The translations under genes and the position numbers were made by a program. The notes under the pieces are model-generated. The model searched no databases. It saw nothing but the letters and a program-made list of their open reading frames with translations, and was not told the origin of the DNA. Shown one piece after another: positions 35,651 through 47,450 of a stretch of 64,000 bases of DNA. Each line of letters starts with the position of its first letter. The stretch's first letter is position 1. Origin of the DNA: Burkholderiales bacterium (lineage in GTDB: Bacteria; Pseudomonadota; Gammaproteobacteria; Burkholderiales; Burkholderiaceae_F); contig JADJWR010000002.1 of the NCBI GenBank assembly GCA_016716275.1, positions 124,001-188,000 of the forward strand, given 5' to 3'.

Positions 35651-36388
35651 CTAGAGGTGTTGCACGCGCAACCGCTCGAACAGGTCGAGCAGCTCGTGGC
35701 TGGCGCGGGCGCGGTGGGCACGGTTGACCTCGACCGCGCCCCGGGTGTCGCCGGCGCGCAGCCGCTCGACCAGCAGCGTGTGCTCGCGGGTCGAGTTCAC
35801 CGGCTTCGGCCGCAGCCGCAGCGTGACCATGCGCGCGCGGTGGGCGCGGTCCCAGAAGTTGCCGATCGTCTGCAGCAGCATCCGGTTGCCGGCGAGCTCG
35901 GCGAGCGTGCGATGAAAGCGCTCGTCGGCTGCCGCCCAGGCGTCGAGGTCGTCGGTCTTCAGCGCCCGGTCCATGTCGCGGGAGGCTTCGGTCAGCGGCT
36001 TCAGTTCGCGCTCGCTGGGGCCGCGCGCGGCGACGAGCTCGGCGGCGGCGCACTCGAGCGCGGTGAGCACGGTGTAGATCTCCGCCATATCGGCCGGCGA
36101 CACCGGCAGCACGCGCATACCGTGCCGCGGCACCACCTCGACCAGCCCCTCCTTCTGCAGCCGGATCAGCGCCTCGCGCACCGGCGTGCGGCTGATGCCG
36201 AGTTGATCGGCGAGTTCGCCCTCGAGCGCCTGGTGGCCGGGCGGGTAGACGTTGTCGAGGATGCGGCGCCTGATCGCCTGGTAGGCCTGCTCGACCAGCG
36301 AGGTGCGCGCTGTCGGCTCCGACGCGGACTTGGCGCGGCGGCGCGGTGCCGATGCTCGGCGTTGCCGCAGCGAGGTGGCGGTGCGCAT
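35651..36388 (-). CDS. GntR family regulator, FCD subgroup
   Basis: The 245-residue protein has a basic N-terminal extension (about 28 residues) and a winged HTH (TSLVEQAYQAIRRRILDNVY, then LADQLGISRTPVREALIRLQ). A C-terminal FCD ligand domain (about 105-235) has the metal-binding pattern DERFHRTLAELAGN and HTLLVERLRAGD. It is the second gene of the operon, and a palindrome suited to this family sits in the promoter upstream of the first gene. It is therefore the likely local repressor, released by a pathway acid. Confidence 0.92.
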   Translation of the reverse strand: MRTATSLRQRRASAPRRRAKSASEPTARTSLVEQAYQAIRRRILDNVYPPGHQALEGELADQLGISRTPVREALIRLQKEGLVEVVPRHGMRVLPVSPADMAEIYTVLTALECAAAELVAARGPSERELKPLTEASRDMDRALKTDDLDAWAAADERFHRTLAELAGNRMLLQTIGNFWDRAHRARMVTLRLRPKPVNSTREHTLLVERLRAGDTRGAVEVNRAHRARASHELLDLFERLRVQHL

Positions 36389-36389
36389 G

Positions 36390-37376
36390 TCAGTGGTACC
36401 AGTGCGGCGGCGGCTGGCCGGCCACCGGGGCCTCGAACGACGCCAGCCGGTCGCCGAGCAGGCAGCCGAGGAAGGCGGTGCGCAGATCGGTGCCGCCGAA
36501 AGCGAGGCTGGAAACGTTCTTCAGCACGCGCCCGCCGCAGGTGTCGAGGTGAGGGCGTCCCATCGTGCCTTCGATGAAGGCGCGCTCGCAGCGGTCGAGG
36601 TGAACGGGATCGCAGTCTTCGAGCATCAGCTGCTGGCGCCCGTCGCGTTCGACGCGGATGACGCGGTTGGAGACGATGCTGGTGATCCAGACCCCGCCCT
36701 CGGCGTCGAAGCTCAGGCCGTCGGGGAACGTGCCCGGGCCGAACGTGCTGACGGTTTCTCGTCCGGACAGCGACCCGTCGGCGCCCAGCCGGAAGCGGGT
36801 CAGCCGGCGGCCGAATGTCTCGTTGACGAATAGCCACTTCCCGTCGGGGCTGACCAGCGCCTCGTTGGTGTAGCCGAGACCGTCGGCGACGATGCGCGCG
36901 CCGCGCGTATCGAGCAGCACGATGAATCCGTCGGCGACGTCGCCGCGGTAGGCGCCGGCGCGCGGCTGGTGCAAGGTGCTGACGGTGATCCAGATCCGGC
37001 CCGCGGCGTCCTCGTGCACGAAGTTGGTCGGTGGCAGGTCGATGCCGTCGACGCGCTCGAGCAGCGGCCGCACCCGGCCGCAGCGGTCGAGCGCGAACAC
37101 GCCGCCGGACCGTTCGCCGAGGTCGGCGAGCAGGAAGCTTCCGTCGGAGCGCAAGGCGATGCCGTTCGGACGCAGCGGCCTGTCGCCGGACAGGCGCGCG
37201 GCGAACAGCTCCTGCGAGCCGTCGGGACGGATGTGCGCCACGCCGCCGCGCCAGTCGGCCGTGTACAGGTCGCCGCGCGCCGTTGCGAGCACGCACTCGG
37301 GCCGGTTCAGCCCACTGCCGACGAAGCGCAGCGCCTCCAGCGCGATCGCTGGTGGGCCGGCGGTCGCGACCGCCAT
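36390..37376 (-). CDS. SMP-30/gluconolactonase family lactonase
   Basis: The 328-residue six-bladed propeller protein shows GLNRPECVLATARGDLYTADW (metal-binding Glu), RPNGIALRSDGSFLLADLG (Asn), FVNETFGRRLTRF, and FPDGLSFDAEGGVWITSI (Asp), the metal site of SMP-30 lactonases. It should open a sugar-acid lactone. ATG 37376 is chosen because GGAGGGAG lies just upstream; the frame extends to 37442 but would overlap the promoter. It is the first gene of the operon. Confidence 0.9.
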   Translation of the reverse strand: MAVATAGPPAIALEALRFVGSGLNRPECVLATARGDLYTADWRGGVAHIRPDGSQELFAARLSGDRPLRPNGIALRSDGSFLLADLGERSGGVFALDRCGRVRPLLERVDGIDLPPTNFVHEDAAGRIWITVSTLHQPRAGAYRGDVADGFIVLLDTRGARIVADGLGYTNEALVSPDGKWLFVNETFGRRLTRFRLGADGSLSGRETVSTFGPGTFPDGLSFDAEGGVWITSIVSNRVIRVERDGRQQLMLEDCDPVHLDRCERAFIEGTMGRPHLDTCGGRVLKNVSSLAFGGTDLRTAFLGCLLGDRLASFEAPVAGQPPPHWYH

Positions 37377-37398
37377 CTCTCCCTCCGCTGTCTGCCCG

Positions 37399-37427
37399 TT
37401 TATGTGTGCATTAATGTATACGTTAAA
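37399..37427 (-). promoter_or_regulatory. Predicted promoter and GntR operator of the tetronate operon
   Basis: On the minus strand a -35-like TTTAAC (37427-37422) and a -10-like CATAAA (37404-37399) are 17 bases apart. The spacer is an imperfect palindrome, GTGTGCATTAATGTATAC on the plus strand (37404-37421), with 14 of 18 positions symmetric around CATTAATG. A regulator bound there would block RNA polymerase. FCD-type GntR proteins typically bind short AT-centred palindromes of this kind. Confidence 0.6.
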
Positions 37428-37574
37428 AGCGGCGCGGGTCAATCGCCTGAGCGATGCGGCGCTAGCTCATGCGCGCGATGGGTCCGCGGTGATTCGGCTG
37501 CCGGCGGCGCAGCACCGCTGGCGTCTTGATGGCGTGGTCCCCGCCGAATGGCCGGTGGCCACGGCCGGCGGCAA

Positions 37575-38690
37575 TCATCGTCGCGCCAGCCGCACCGCGA
37601 AGCGCCGGTTGCCGAAGCTGCCGCGATAAGGCTCGAAGCGGCCGGCGATCGCCTGCCTGCAGTGCGGGCAGCAGCCGTCGTCGGCGAGCTCGTAGCGCAC
37701 GATGTGGTGCCAGTCGCGCTCGATCAGCAACGCGTGGCAGCGCGGGCAGAAGGTCGTGCCGCCCTCGCGGTCGTGCACGTTGCCGGTGTAGACGTACTGC
37801 AGCCCCTCCTCGTGCGCGATGCGCCGGGCGCGCGCCAGCGTCGAGGCCGGCGTCGGCGGCAGGTGGTCGAGCTTGTAGTCCGGGTGGAAGGCGGTGAAGT
37901 GCAGCGGCACCGCGGGCTTCAGTTCGTTCGCGATCCACTGGCACATGGCGCGGATCTCGGCGTCCGAGTCGTTCCTGGTCGGCACGAGCAGTGTCGTGAT
38001 CTCGGTCCAGCAATCGGTCTCGTGCACCAGGTACTTCAGCGTCTCGAGCACCGGCGCCAGGTGCGCGCCGGTCAGCCTGAAGTAGAACTCCTCGCTGAAC
38101 GCCTTGAGATCCACGTTGGCGGCGTCCATGTGGGCGTAGAACTCGGCGCGCGGCGCGGCATGGATGTAGCCGGCGGTGACCGCCACGGTGGCCAGGCCGC
38201 GCGCGTGGCAGGCGATCGCGGCGTCGATCGCGTACTCGGCGAAGATCACCGGGTCGTTGTAGGTGAAGGCAACGCTGCGGCAGCCGGCGGCGAGTGCGGC
38301 CTCGGCGATCGCCGCCGGCGCAGCCGCATCCATCAGCCGGTCCATCTCGGTCGACTTGGAGATGTCCCAGTTCTGGCAGAACTTGCAGGCCAGGTTGCAG
38401 CCGGCGGTGCCGAAGGAGAACACCGACGAGCCGGGGTAGAAGTGGGCGAGCGGCTTCTTCTCGATCGGGTCGACGCAGAAGCCGGAGGAGCGGCCATAGG
38501 TGGTGAGCACCATCGCGTCGCCTTCGCGCCTGCGTACGAAGCACAGTCCGCGCTGGCCGTCGTGCAGCCGGCAGTCGCGCGGGCACAGGTCGCACTGGAT
38601 GCGGCCGTCGGCAAGCAGATGCCACCAGCGCGCCGGATGGTGCTCGTCCGGCTGCTGCGAGGCATCGCGTTCGGTGACGGCGGCGCTCAT
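37575..38690 (-). CDS. amrS: AmmeMemoRadiSam system radical SAM enzyme
   Basis: The 371-residue radical SAM protein carries the cluster cysteines Cys98, Cys102 and Cys105 (CNLACKFC). An N-terminal Cys pair pattern (CDLCPRDC and GLCFVRRR) and C-terminal CPRCHALL / CPHCRQAI motifs could hold further metals. The KPLAHFYPGSSVFSFGTAG and DVKAFSEEFY-like segments are typical of AmrS, formerly PflA-like. In the AmmeMemoRadiSam module it acts with Memo and AMMECR1 domains on an unknown substrate. Its ATG overlaps the AMMECR1 stop (ATGA). Confidence 0.92.
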   Translation of the reverse strand: MSAAVTERDASQQPDEHHPARWWHLLADGRIQCDLCPRDCRLHDGQRGLCFVRRREGDAMVLTTYGRSSGFCVDPIEKKPLAHFYPGSSVFSFGTAGCNLACKFCQNWDISKSTEMDRLMDAAAPAAIAEAALAAGCRSVAFTYNDPVIFAEYAIDAAIACHARGLATVAVTAGYIHAAPRAEFYAHMDAANVDLKAFSEEFYFRLTGAHLAPVLETLKYLVHETDCWTEITTLLVPTRNDSDAEIRAMCQWIANELKPAVPLHFTAFHPDYKLDHLPPTPASTLARARRIAHEEGLQYVYTGNVHDREGGTTFCPRCHALLIERDWHHIVRYELADDGCCPHCRQAIAGRFEPYRGSFGNRRFAVRLARR

Positions 38691-40085
38691 GCCAGCTCCG
38701 CTTCGCTGAACTTCTCGACCGTGTAGCGCGAGAAGCGCAGTTCGTCCGACCAGAAGTCGCGCCGCAAGCCGGCCTTGCGCTTCAGTTCGTCGACGAAGTC
38801 GCGTGCCTCGGGCAGCATCTGCCACACCTGCGGCAGGAAGGTGCTGCTGCGATTGCCCAGCTCGAGGATCAGCCCGTCGATGCCGGCGCGCAGTCGCGTG
38901 TGCAGGTCGTATTCGCTCGCCACCGGCAACGGCGAGGCGGGCGAAAGCAGCGACACCTCGACTTGGATCCCGCCGTACTCGGCGGCGCGAAGCGGCGCGA
39001 AGCGCGGGTCGTCGAAGGCGGCCGCGGCCGCGTTGGCGCGCACGTCGGCGCCCTAGCGGCCGCCGCGCCTGCAGCGAGCCGATGCAGCCGCGCAGGTCGC
39101 CGCCGCTGCGCAGCGTGACGAAGGTGGCGCCGGGACGCTGCAGGAACGGCCGCTGCGGTGCCGGATCGGCGGGCAGCGCAAGCGGCGCGGCGATCGCCGA
39201 GCGCGCGTGCGCCAGCAGCACGCGACCCTTGTCGGCTGTCGCGTCGCCTTGGTCGTCGCCGACCGCATCGGCGGCCGCCGGCGGCCGCAAGGCGATCGCG
39301 GCGTAACCGACCACGCGGCGGCGGTCGCCGGCGGTGTCGCCCGAATTGCGCAGGTCGAGCAGGTCGGCCTTCAGCCCGCGCCGCCGCGCGGCCAGAAGCA
39401 GGCCGTTGATCGGCGTTGCGCCGCAGGCCCGCTCGTGGTCGAGTTCGATGTCGAGCGACAGCAGGTGATCGACCGTGTCCTGGTCGATGCGGCGCGCCTT
39501 CTCGTACGGCAGGTAGTGCGACAGGTCCGAGCTGACGACGATCAGCGTCTCCTCGCCACCCCACAGCCGGTCGAGGACTTCGGCCACCTCCCCGGCGGTC
39601 GCATCGCCGACGGCCAGCGGCAGCAGCGAGAACTCGCCGAGCAGCCGCTGCAGGAACGGCAGCTGCACTTCGAGCGAGTGCTCGGCCTCGTGCGCCAGCG
39701 GGCTCTCGACGACCTGCGGCAGGCCGTGCAGCGCGGCGATCGCCTCGGCGTCGATCTGCACCTCGCCGAGCGGCGTGGCAAACCGTTGCACGCCGGGCAG
39801 CGCCAGTCCGCGCACCGGCACGCGGTGCACCGGCCCGAGCAACACCACGCGGCGGATGCGGCCGCGCTGCGAGCGGACCTGCGCGTAGGCGCTGGCGGCG
39901 ACCGGGCCGGAGTAGACGTAGCCGGCGTGCGGCGCGATCAGCGCCTTCGGTGCCGGCCGCCGCTCGACGGCGGCGGCGCCTGCCAGCAACCGGTCGACGG
40001 TCCGGCCAAGTTCGGTCGGGCTTGCGGGATAGAAGGCTCCCGTCACTGCCGCCGGTCTCGTCGCCGGCTCGTCGTGCAACGCCAT
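38687..40085 (-). pseudogene. AmmeMemoRadiSam Memo-AMMECR1 fusion gene with a frameshift
   Basis: From ATG 40085 the Memo-like domain (about 280 residues) runs VTGAFYPASPTELGRTVDRLL, then APHAGYVYSGPVAASAY, VVSSDLSHYLPYE and CGATPINGLLLA. An AMMECR1 domain follows: LLAHARSAIAAPL, then FVTLRSGGDLRGCIGSLQARRPLG. There the frame is lost. AMMECR1 continues in the next frame as DVRANAAAAAFDDPRF through EYDLHTRLRAGIDGLILE to the stop at 38687. Removing one base near 39054 (in CTAGGGC) restores PLGADVRANA. In the second frame that spot is a TAG stop. This is either a real mutation or a sequencing error. Confidence 0.82.
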
Positions 40086-40204
40086 TGCGGCCCCCTGCGG
40101 CTCGCCAAATTCCAGCTTATGCCGTCGATATGGGAGCGCAAGGACGAAGATCAAGCGTGGCCGCCGCGGTACTGCCGGGCGGCCCGCCCGGCGACCGGCG
40201 CCGC

Positions 40205-40396
40205 TCAGCCGAGCGTCAGCGCCCAAGCCTGGCCGCTCGAACGGTAGAAGAGCTGGGTGCGCCGTTGCGCAGCGGCGGGTGCGACGCCGCTGGCGCAGCC
40301 GCGCAGCCGCGCGGCCACCGCTTCGCGGGTCGTCTGGACGATGCTGCGGATGGGGTCGTGCAGTTCCCTGATGAGTTTCGCGCTGGACATTTCCAT
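40205..40396 (-). CDS. Hypothetical 63-residue protein
   Basis: A small open frame starts MEMSSAKLIRELHDPIRSIV and is preceded by an AGGAGAC ribosome site at good distance. The N-terminal half could form an amphipathic helix; the C-terminal part is Ala/Arg-rich. No family is recognised. It occupies the gap of about 525 bases between the Memo-AMMECR1 gene and metH. Coding is supported only by the ribosome site and start. Confidence 0.4.
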   Translation of the reverse strand: MEMSSAKLIRELHDPIRSIVQTTREAVAARLRGCASGVAPAAAQRRTQLFYRSSGQAWALTLG

Positions 40397-40610
40397 GGCT
40401 GTCTCCTGTCGGTCGACGGTGGCGGGTCGGCGTGCCGGCGGCCTGCGCCGCGCAGCACACCTGGGCGCACGTTAGGCGTCGACCGTATCGGCCGCCTTTC
40501 AGTCGCGAAGCGTTGTGTATCCGCCGTGTTTCGCCGCGGCGGGCGAACGGCCGCGGCAGGCGCGGCAGCGGCGTGTCGCCGGCCGGTGCGGCCGACGGGC
40601 GCCGGTCGGC
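40397..40610. other. Gene-free gap between metH end and the 63-residue ORF
   Basis: Together with 40086-40204 this is mostly non-coding GC-rich DNA. It should contain the metH terminator and the promoter of the small gene, but I see no clear hairpin with T-run and no repeat worth naming. Confidence 0.4.
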
Positions 40611-44327
<3,717 letters not shown>

Positions 44328-44476
44328 CGGCGGCTATGCGGGCAAGGCTGGTGATTGTAGGGGCCGGCGCCGCGCCGCCTGCCGCCGGCCGATCGCCGCC
44401 GGGCATTTGCTTATGCGCAGCGGTTACGGCGGGCCGCCGCGAGGCGGCCGATAATCCGCAGCCCGAGGAGCCGAGC

Positions 44477-44866
44477 ATGAAACACCTGACCCCCCAGGAA
44501 GCCTACGACTTCCTGCAGGCCAACCCGAACGCGCTGCTGATCGACTGCCGGACCGAGATCGAGCATTACTACGTCGGCCATCCGGTCGGCGCGATCAACA
44601 TCGAGTGGAACACCGCGCCCGACTTCGACGTCAACCCGCACTTCGCCGAGCAGGTGCTGCGGATGTCCGGCCGCAAGGACCGGCCGCTCGTGCTGATCTG
44701 TCGCAGCGGCAAGCGCACGCTCGATGCCGGCGCAGAGCTCGAGGTGCACGGTTTCAGCAGCGTCGCCAACGTGCTCGAGGGCTTCGAGGGCGAGCTCGAC
44801 AGCGACCATCACCGCGGCACGCTCGGCGGCTGGCGCAAGCGCGGACTGCCCTGGCGTCAGGTGTAA
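44477..44866 (+). CDS. Rhodanese-like domain protein
   Basis: The 129-residue single-domain rhodanese shows LTPQEAYDFLQANPNALLID, HPVGAINIEW and the active-site loop with Cys75 (LICRSGKRT). LEGFEGELD and a GGWRKRGLPWRQV tail are common to this betaproteobacterial subgroup. The cysteine could carry persulfide sulfur. A GAGGAG ribosome site precedes the ATG. It is divergent from metH, and the shared gap could allow joint control in sulfur metabolism. Confidence 0.92.
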   Translation: MKHLTPQEAYDFLQANPNALLIDCRTEIEHYYVGHPVGAINIEWNTAPDFDVNPHFAEQVLRMSGRKDRPLVLICRSGKRTLDAGAELEVHGFSSVANVLEGFEGELDSDHHRGTLGGWRKRGLPWRQV

Positions 44867-44971
44867 GTCCGCCGCGGCTGGCTCGCGCGAAGGCGCCGCG
44901 CGAGCGAGCCTGCCTACAATGCCGCTGGTCCCTTAGCTGGTCCCCCAGCGCGCGCCGCACGATCGCCTGCC

Positions 44972-46246
44972 ATGCCCCTGCCGCCGCCGCGGCTGGCCCT
45001 TCTGATGTGGGGCCTGGCCGCCGCGTTCTACCTGTTCGGCTTCTTCCAGCGCGTCACGCCGGCCTCACTGGCCCCTGACCTGATGCGCGACTTCGCGCTG
45101 TCGGCGGCGGGGCTGGGCAACCTGTCGGCGTTTTACTACTACGCCTACGCGGCGGTGCAGATTCCGACTGGCGTGCTGGTCGACCGCTTCGGCCCCAGCC
45201 GCATGTTCCTCGGCGGCGCGCTGCTGGCCGGTGCCGGCAGCCTCGTCTTTGCCGCGGCCGACACGACGCTGGTGGCCGGGCTGGGCCGGGCGCTGATCGG
45301 CGCCGCGCACGGCGTGGCGTGGGTGTCGATGCTCAAGCTGGTCACCCACTGGTTCGCGCCGTCGCGCTTCGCCACGCTGTCGGGCCTGTCGCTGGCGGCC
45401 GGCACGCTCGGCGCGGTGCTCGCCGGGCCGCCGCTGCGCTGGCTCGCCGATCTGTTCGGCTGGCGCGCCGTGATCGGCGCCTCCGGCCTGCTCGCGCTCG
45501 CCCTGGCGGTGGCGATCCGGCTCACCATGCGCGACGACCCGACGGCGCGTGGCTTCGCCAGCTACCTGCCGAAAGGCGATAAGGACGCGCCGCGCACCTC
45601 GGTCGCCGCCGACCTGCGGGCGATCCTGCGCTATCCGAATCCGTGGCTGCTGGCGCTGGTGAACTCGGGCGTGTGCGGCGCCTTCCTCGCCTTCACCGGC
45701 CTTTGGGGGGTGCCGCTGCTGTCGCAGGTGCACGGCATCAGCGTGGCGCAGGCGTCGCTGGTGACCTCGAGCATGCTGGTGCTGTTCGCCGCCGGCGGAC
45801 CGGCCTTCGGACTGTGGTCGGATCGCCTGCAGCGGCGCAAGCTGCCGTTCGCGATCGGCGGTGGCGTGATGCTCGCCGGCTTCGCGGTGCTGACGGCTGC
45901 GCCGGCCGCGCCGCTCGCCCTGCTGGTTCCGGTGCTGCTGGCGGCGAGCTTCGGCGCCGGCTCGATGGCGCTGTCGTTCGGTTTCGCCAAGGAGTCGGCG
46001 CCGCTGCGGCTGCAGGGCACCGCCACCGGCGTGGTCAACGCCGGCGTGATGCTCGGCACGCTGGTGCAGATGCCGGTGATCGGGCTGATCCTCGATTCGC
46101 GCTGGCAGGGCGTCGCCGTCGCTGGCGTCCGGCAGTACGACGTCGCCGCCTTTCAGGCCGGGCTCGTTTTCCTGCTGTCGTGGATTGCGGCGGCGATGCT
46201 TCTGCTGGCGGCCACTCGCGAGCAGCGCCGCGCTTCTTCCGGCTAG
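44972..46246 (+). CDS. MFS transporter
   Basis: The 424-residue protein has twelve predicted helices and MFS loops: GVLVDRFGPSRMFLGGALLAG after helix 2, and the matching GLWSDRLQRRKLPFAIGGG in the second half. Its pattern resembles anion:cation symporter and NarK-like permeases. A cytosolic loop between the halves contains MRDDPTARGFASYLPKGDKD. The substrate is unknown. Its end overlaps the opposing DUF3567 gene by four bases. Confidence 0.9.
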   Translation: MPLPPPRLALLMWGLAAAFYLFGFFQRVTPASLAPDLMRDFALSAAGLGNLSAFYYYAYAAVQIPTGVLVDRFGPSRMFLGGALLAGAGSLVFAAADTTLVAGLGRALIGAAHGVAWVSMLKLVTHWFAPSRFATLSGLSLAAGTLGAVLAGPPLRWLADLFGWRAVIGASGLLALALAVAIRLTMRDDPTARGFASYLPKGDKDAPRTSVAADLRAILRYPNPWLLALVNSGVCGAFLAFTGLWGVPLLSQVHGISVAQASLVTSSMLVLFAAGGPAFGLWSDRLQRRKLPFAIGGGVMLAGFAVLTAAPAAPLALLVPVLLAASFGAGSMALSFGFAKESAPLRLQGTATGVVNAGVMLGTLVQMPVIGLILDSRWQGVAVAGVRQYDVAAFQAGLVFLLSWIAAAMLLLAATREQRRASSG

Positions 46247-46500
46247 TGCAGGGCCACCGGTGTGTTCATCATGCCGGTGTAGGCGGCGAGGAAGTCGTCG
46301 AGTTCGTCCGGCGATGGCTGTGTGGCGATCAGTTCCTGCACGCTGGTGCGGAACTGCTCGGCATCGCGGCCGCCGAGAAAGATCTCCCGCCGCAGGGTCT
46401 TGTCCATGATCTCGAAGCCGCCGGCCGGATGCTGGCCGTCGGTGCCGAAGTCGCTGAACTCGACCACACAGTAGAGCGGGCTGTTGTAGATGGTCTGCAT
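46243..46500 (-). CDS. DUF3567 family protein
   Basis: The 85-residue protein matches DUF3567 (MQTIYNSPLYCVVEF, GFEIMDKTLRREIFLGGRDAEQFR, PDELDDFLAAYTGMMNTPV). The family is nearly confined to Burkholderiales and has no known function. ATG 46500 fits the conserved start, though the frame extends further upstream. A long hairpin (46548-46578) lies just before it. Confidence 0.92.
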   Translation of the reverse strand: MQTIYNSPLYCVVEFSDFGTDGQHPAGGFEIMDKTLRREIFLGGRDAEQFRTSVQELIATQPSPDELDDFLAAYTGMMNTPVALH

Positions 46501-46547
46501 AGTTGCTGAAACGCCTTGGCGGCCGGATGCGATGACCGCGCTTCCTG

Positions 46548-46578
46548 TTGAATATCGGCCCGCGGCGGCCGATATCAA
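46548..46578. promoter_or_regulatory. Hairpin upstream of the DUF3567 gene
   Basis: TATCGGCC (46553-46560) pairs with GGCCGATA (46567-46574), extended by TTGA/TCAA with one bulged A. It lies about 50 bases before the start codon on the minus strand, in a leader or promoter position. Role unknown. Confidence 0.45.
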
Positions 46579-46620
46579 CCCCTAGCGGGCCCACCGGCTG
46601 CCGGCGGGGTCATGTGCGGT

Positions 46621-46637
46621 CCCGGCGCAGCGCCGGG
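46621..46637 (-). terminator. Hairpin after the alpha/beta hydrolase gene
   Basis: CCCGGC (46621-46626) and GCCGGG (46632-46637) form a short GC stem 10 bases past the hydrolase stop. It has no T-run. Confidence 0.4.
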
Positions 46638-46646
46638 CCGGCCGCG

Positions 46647-47450
46647 TCACGGGCCTGAGGCGAGGAACTCGCGCAGCGCGGCGTTGAAGTCGGCCGGCTG
46701 CTCGACGTTGGACAGGTGGGCGGCGCCGGGGATCCGCCGCAGCCGCGCCTGCGGCACGTGAAGCAGGACCTGCTCGGCGTAGGCGAGCGGGATCACCCGG
46801 TCGTCGTCGCCCGCGATCACCAGCACCGGGCAGCCGACGGCGGCCAGTCGTGCAGTCAGGTCGGCGCGCGACATGGCGGCGATGGCGCCGATGTAGCCGT
46901 GCATGGGCGTGCGGCGAAGCACCTGCACCGCGCGCGTCAGGTCGGCCGGGCGGCCGGCGAAGAAGGCGGCGGTGAACCAGCCGCTGATCGTCGCGTCGAT
47001 GATCGCGTCCATGCCGAGTGGCGAGCGCACGGCGGCGATGCGGCCGGCCCAGACCGGCTGCATCTGCGGCGAGAAGCGGCAGGCCGCGCCGGCCAGCGTC
47101 AGCGAGACGAAGCGCAGCGGCGTGCGGATCGCCGCCAGCTGGCCCACCATCGCACCGAGCGACAGGCCGACGAAGTGGCAGCGCCGCACCGACAGGTGGT
47201 CGAGCAGCGCGCGCAGGTCCTCGGCCATCTGCTCCAGCGTGTAGTCACCGCGCGGCGCCTCGCTGGCGCCGTGGCCGCGCAGGTCGTAGCGCAGGATGTT
47301 GCAGGCGCGGCCGAAGGCTTCGGCCTGCGCGTCCCACATCGAGTGGTCGTGGCCGAGGGCGTGCGCGAAGACGAGCCACGGCCGCGTCGGCGAGCGGTCG
47401 CCGTCGACGCGATAGGCGATCTCGATGCCGTTCAGCCCCGCACGTTCCAT
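46647..47450 (-). CDS. Alpha/beta hydrolase, PcaD-like (3-oxoadipate enol-lactonase family)
   Basis: The 267-residue hydrolase shows LVFAHALGHDHSMWDAQ (oxyanion region), LRYDLRGHGAS, the nucleophile Ser97 in GLSLGAMVG, the acid in VIAGDDDRVIP and the histidine in GAAHLSNVEQP. It closely follows the 3-oxoadipate enol-lactonase pattern. No other protocatechuate-pathway gene is present, so the true substrate is uncertain. It begins immediately after the stop of the CobW-like orphan gene, with no gap. Confidence 0.88.
   Translation of the reverse strand: MERAGLNGIEIAYRVDGDRSPTRPWLVFAHALGHDHSMWDAQAEAFGRACNILRYDLRGHGASEAPRGDYTLEQMAEDLRALLDHLSVRRCHFVGLSLGAMVGQLAAIRTPLRFVSLTLAGAACRFSPQMQPVWAGRIAAVRSPLGMDAIIDATISGWFTAAFFAGRPADLTRAVQVLRRTPMHGYIGAIAAMSRADLTARLAAVGCPVLVIAGDDDRVIPLAYAEQVLLHVPQARLRRIPGAAHLSNVEQPADFNAALREFLASGP

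Noticed and set aside
37575..40460. A 961-codon open frame joining Memo and the radical SAM enzyme
   Set aside because: The middle part (about 39050-38690) is Arg-rich shadow sequence; the real AMMECR1 continues in another frame and amrS has its own start at 38690.
44328..44476. Possible cobalamin riboswitch before metH
   Set aside because: The gap is only 149 bases and I see no B12-box-like core.
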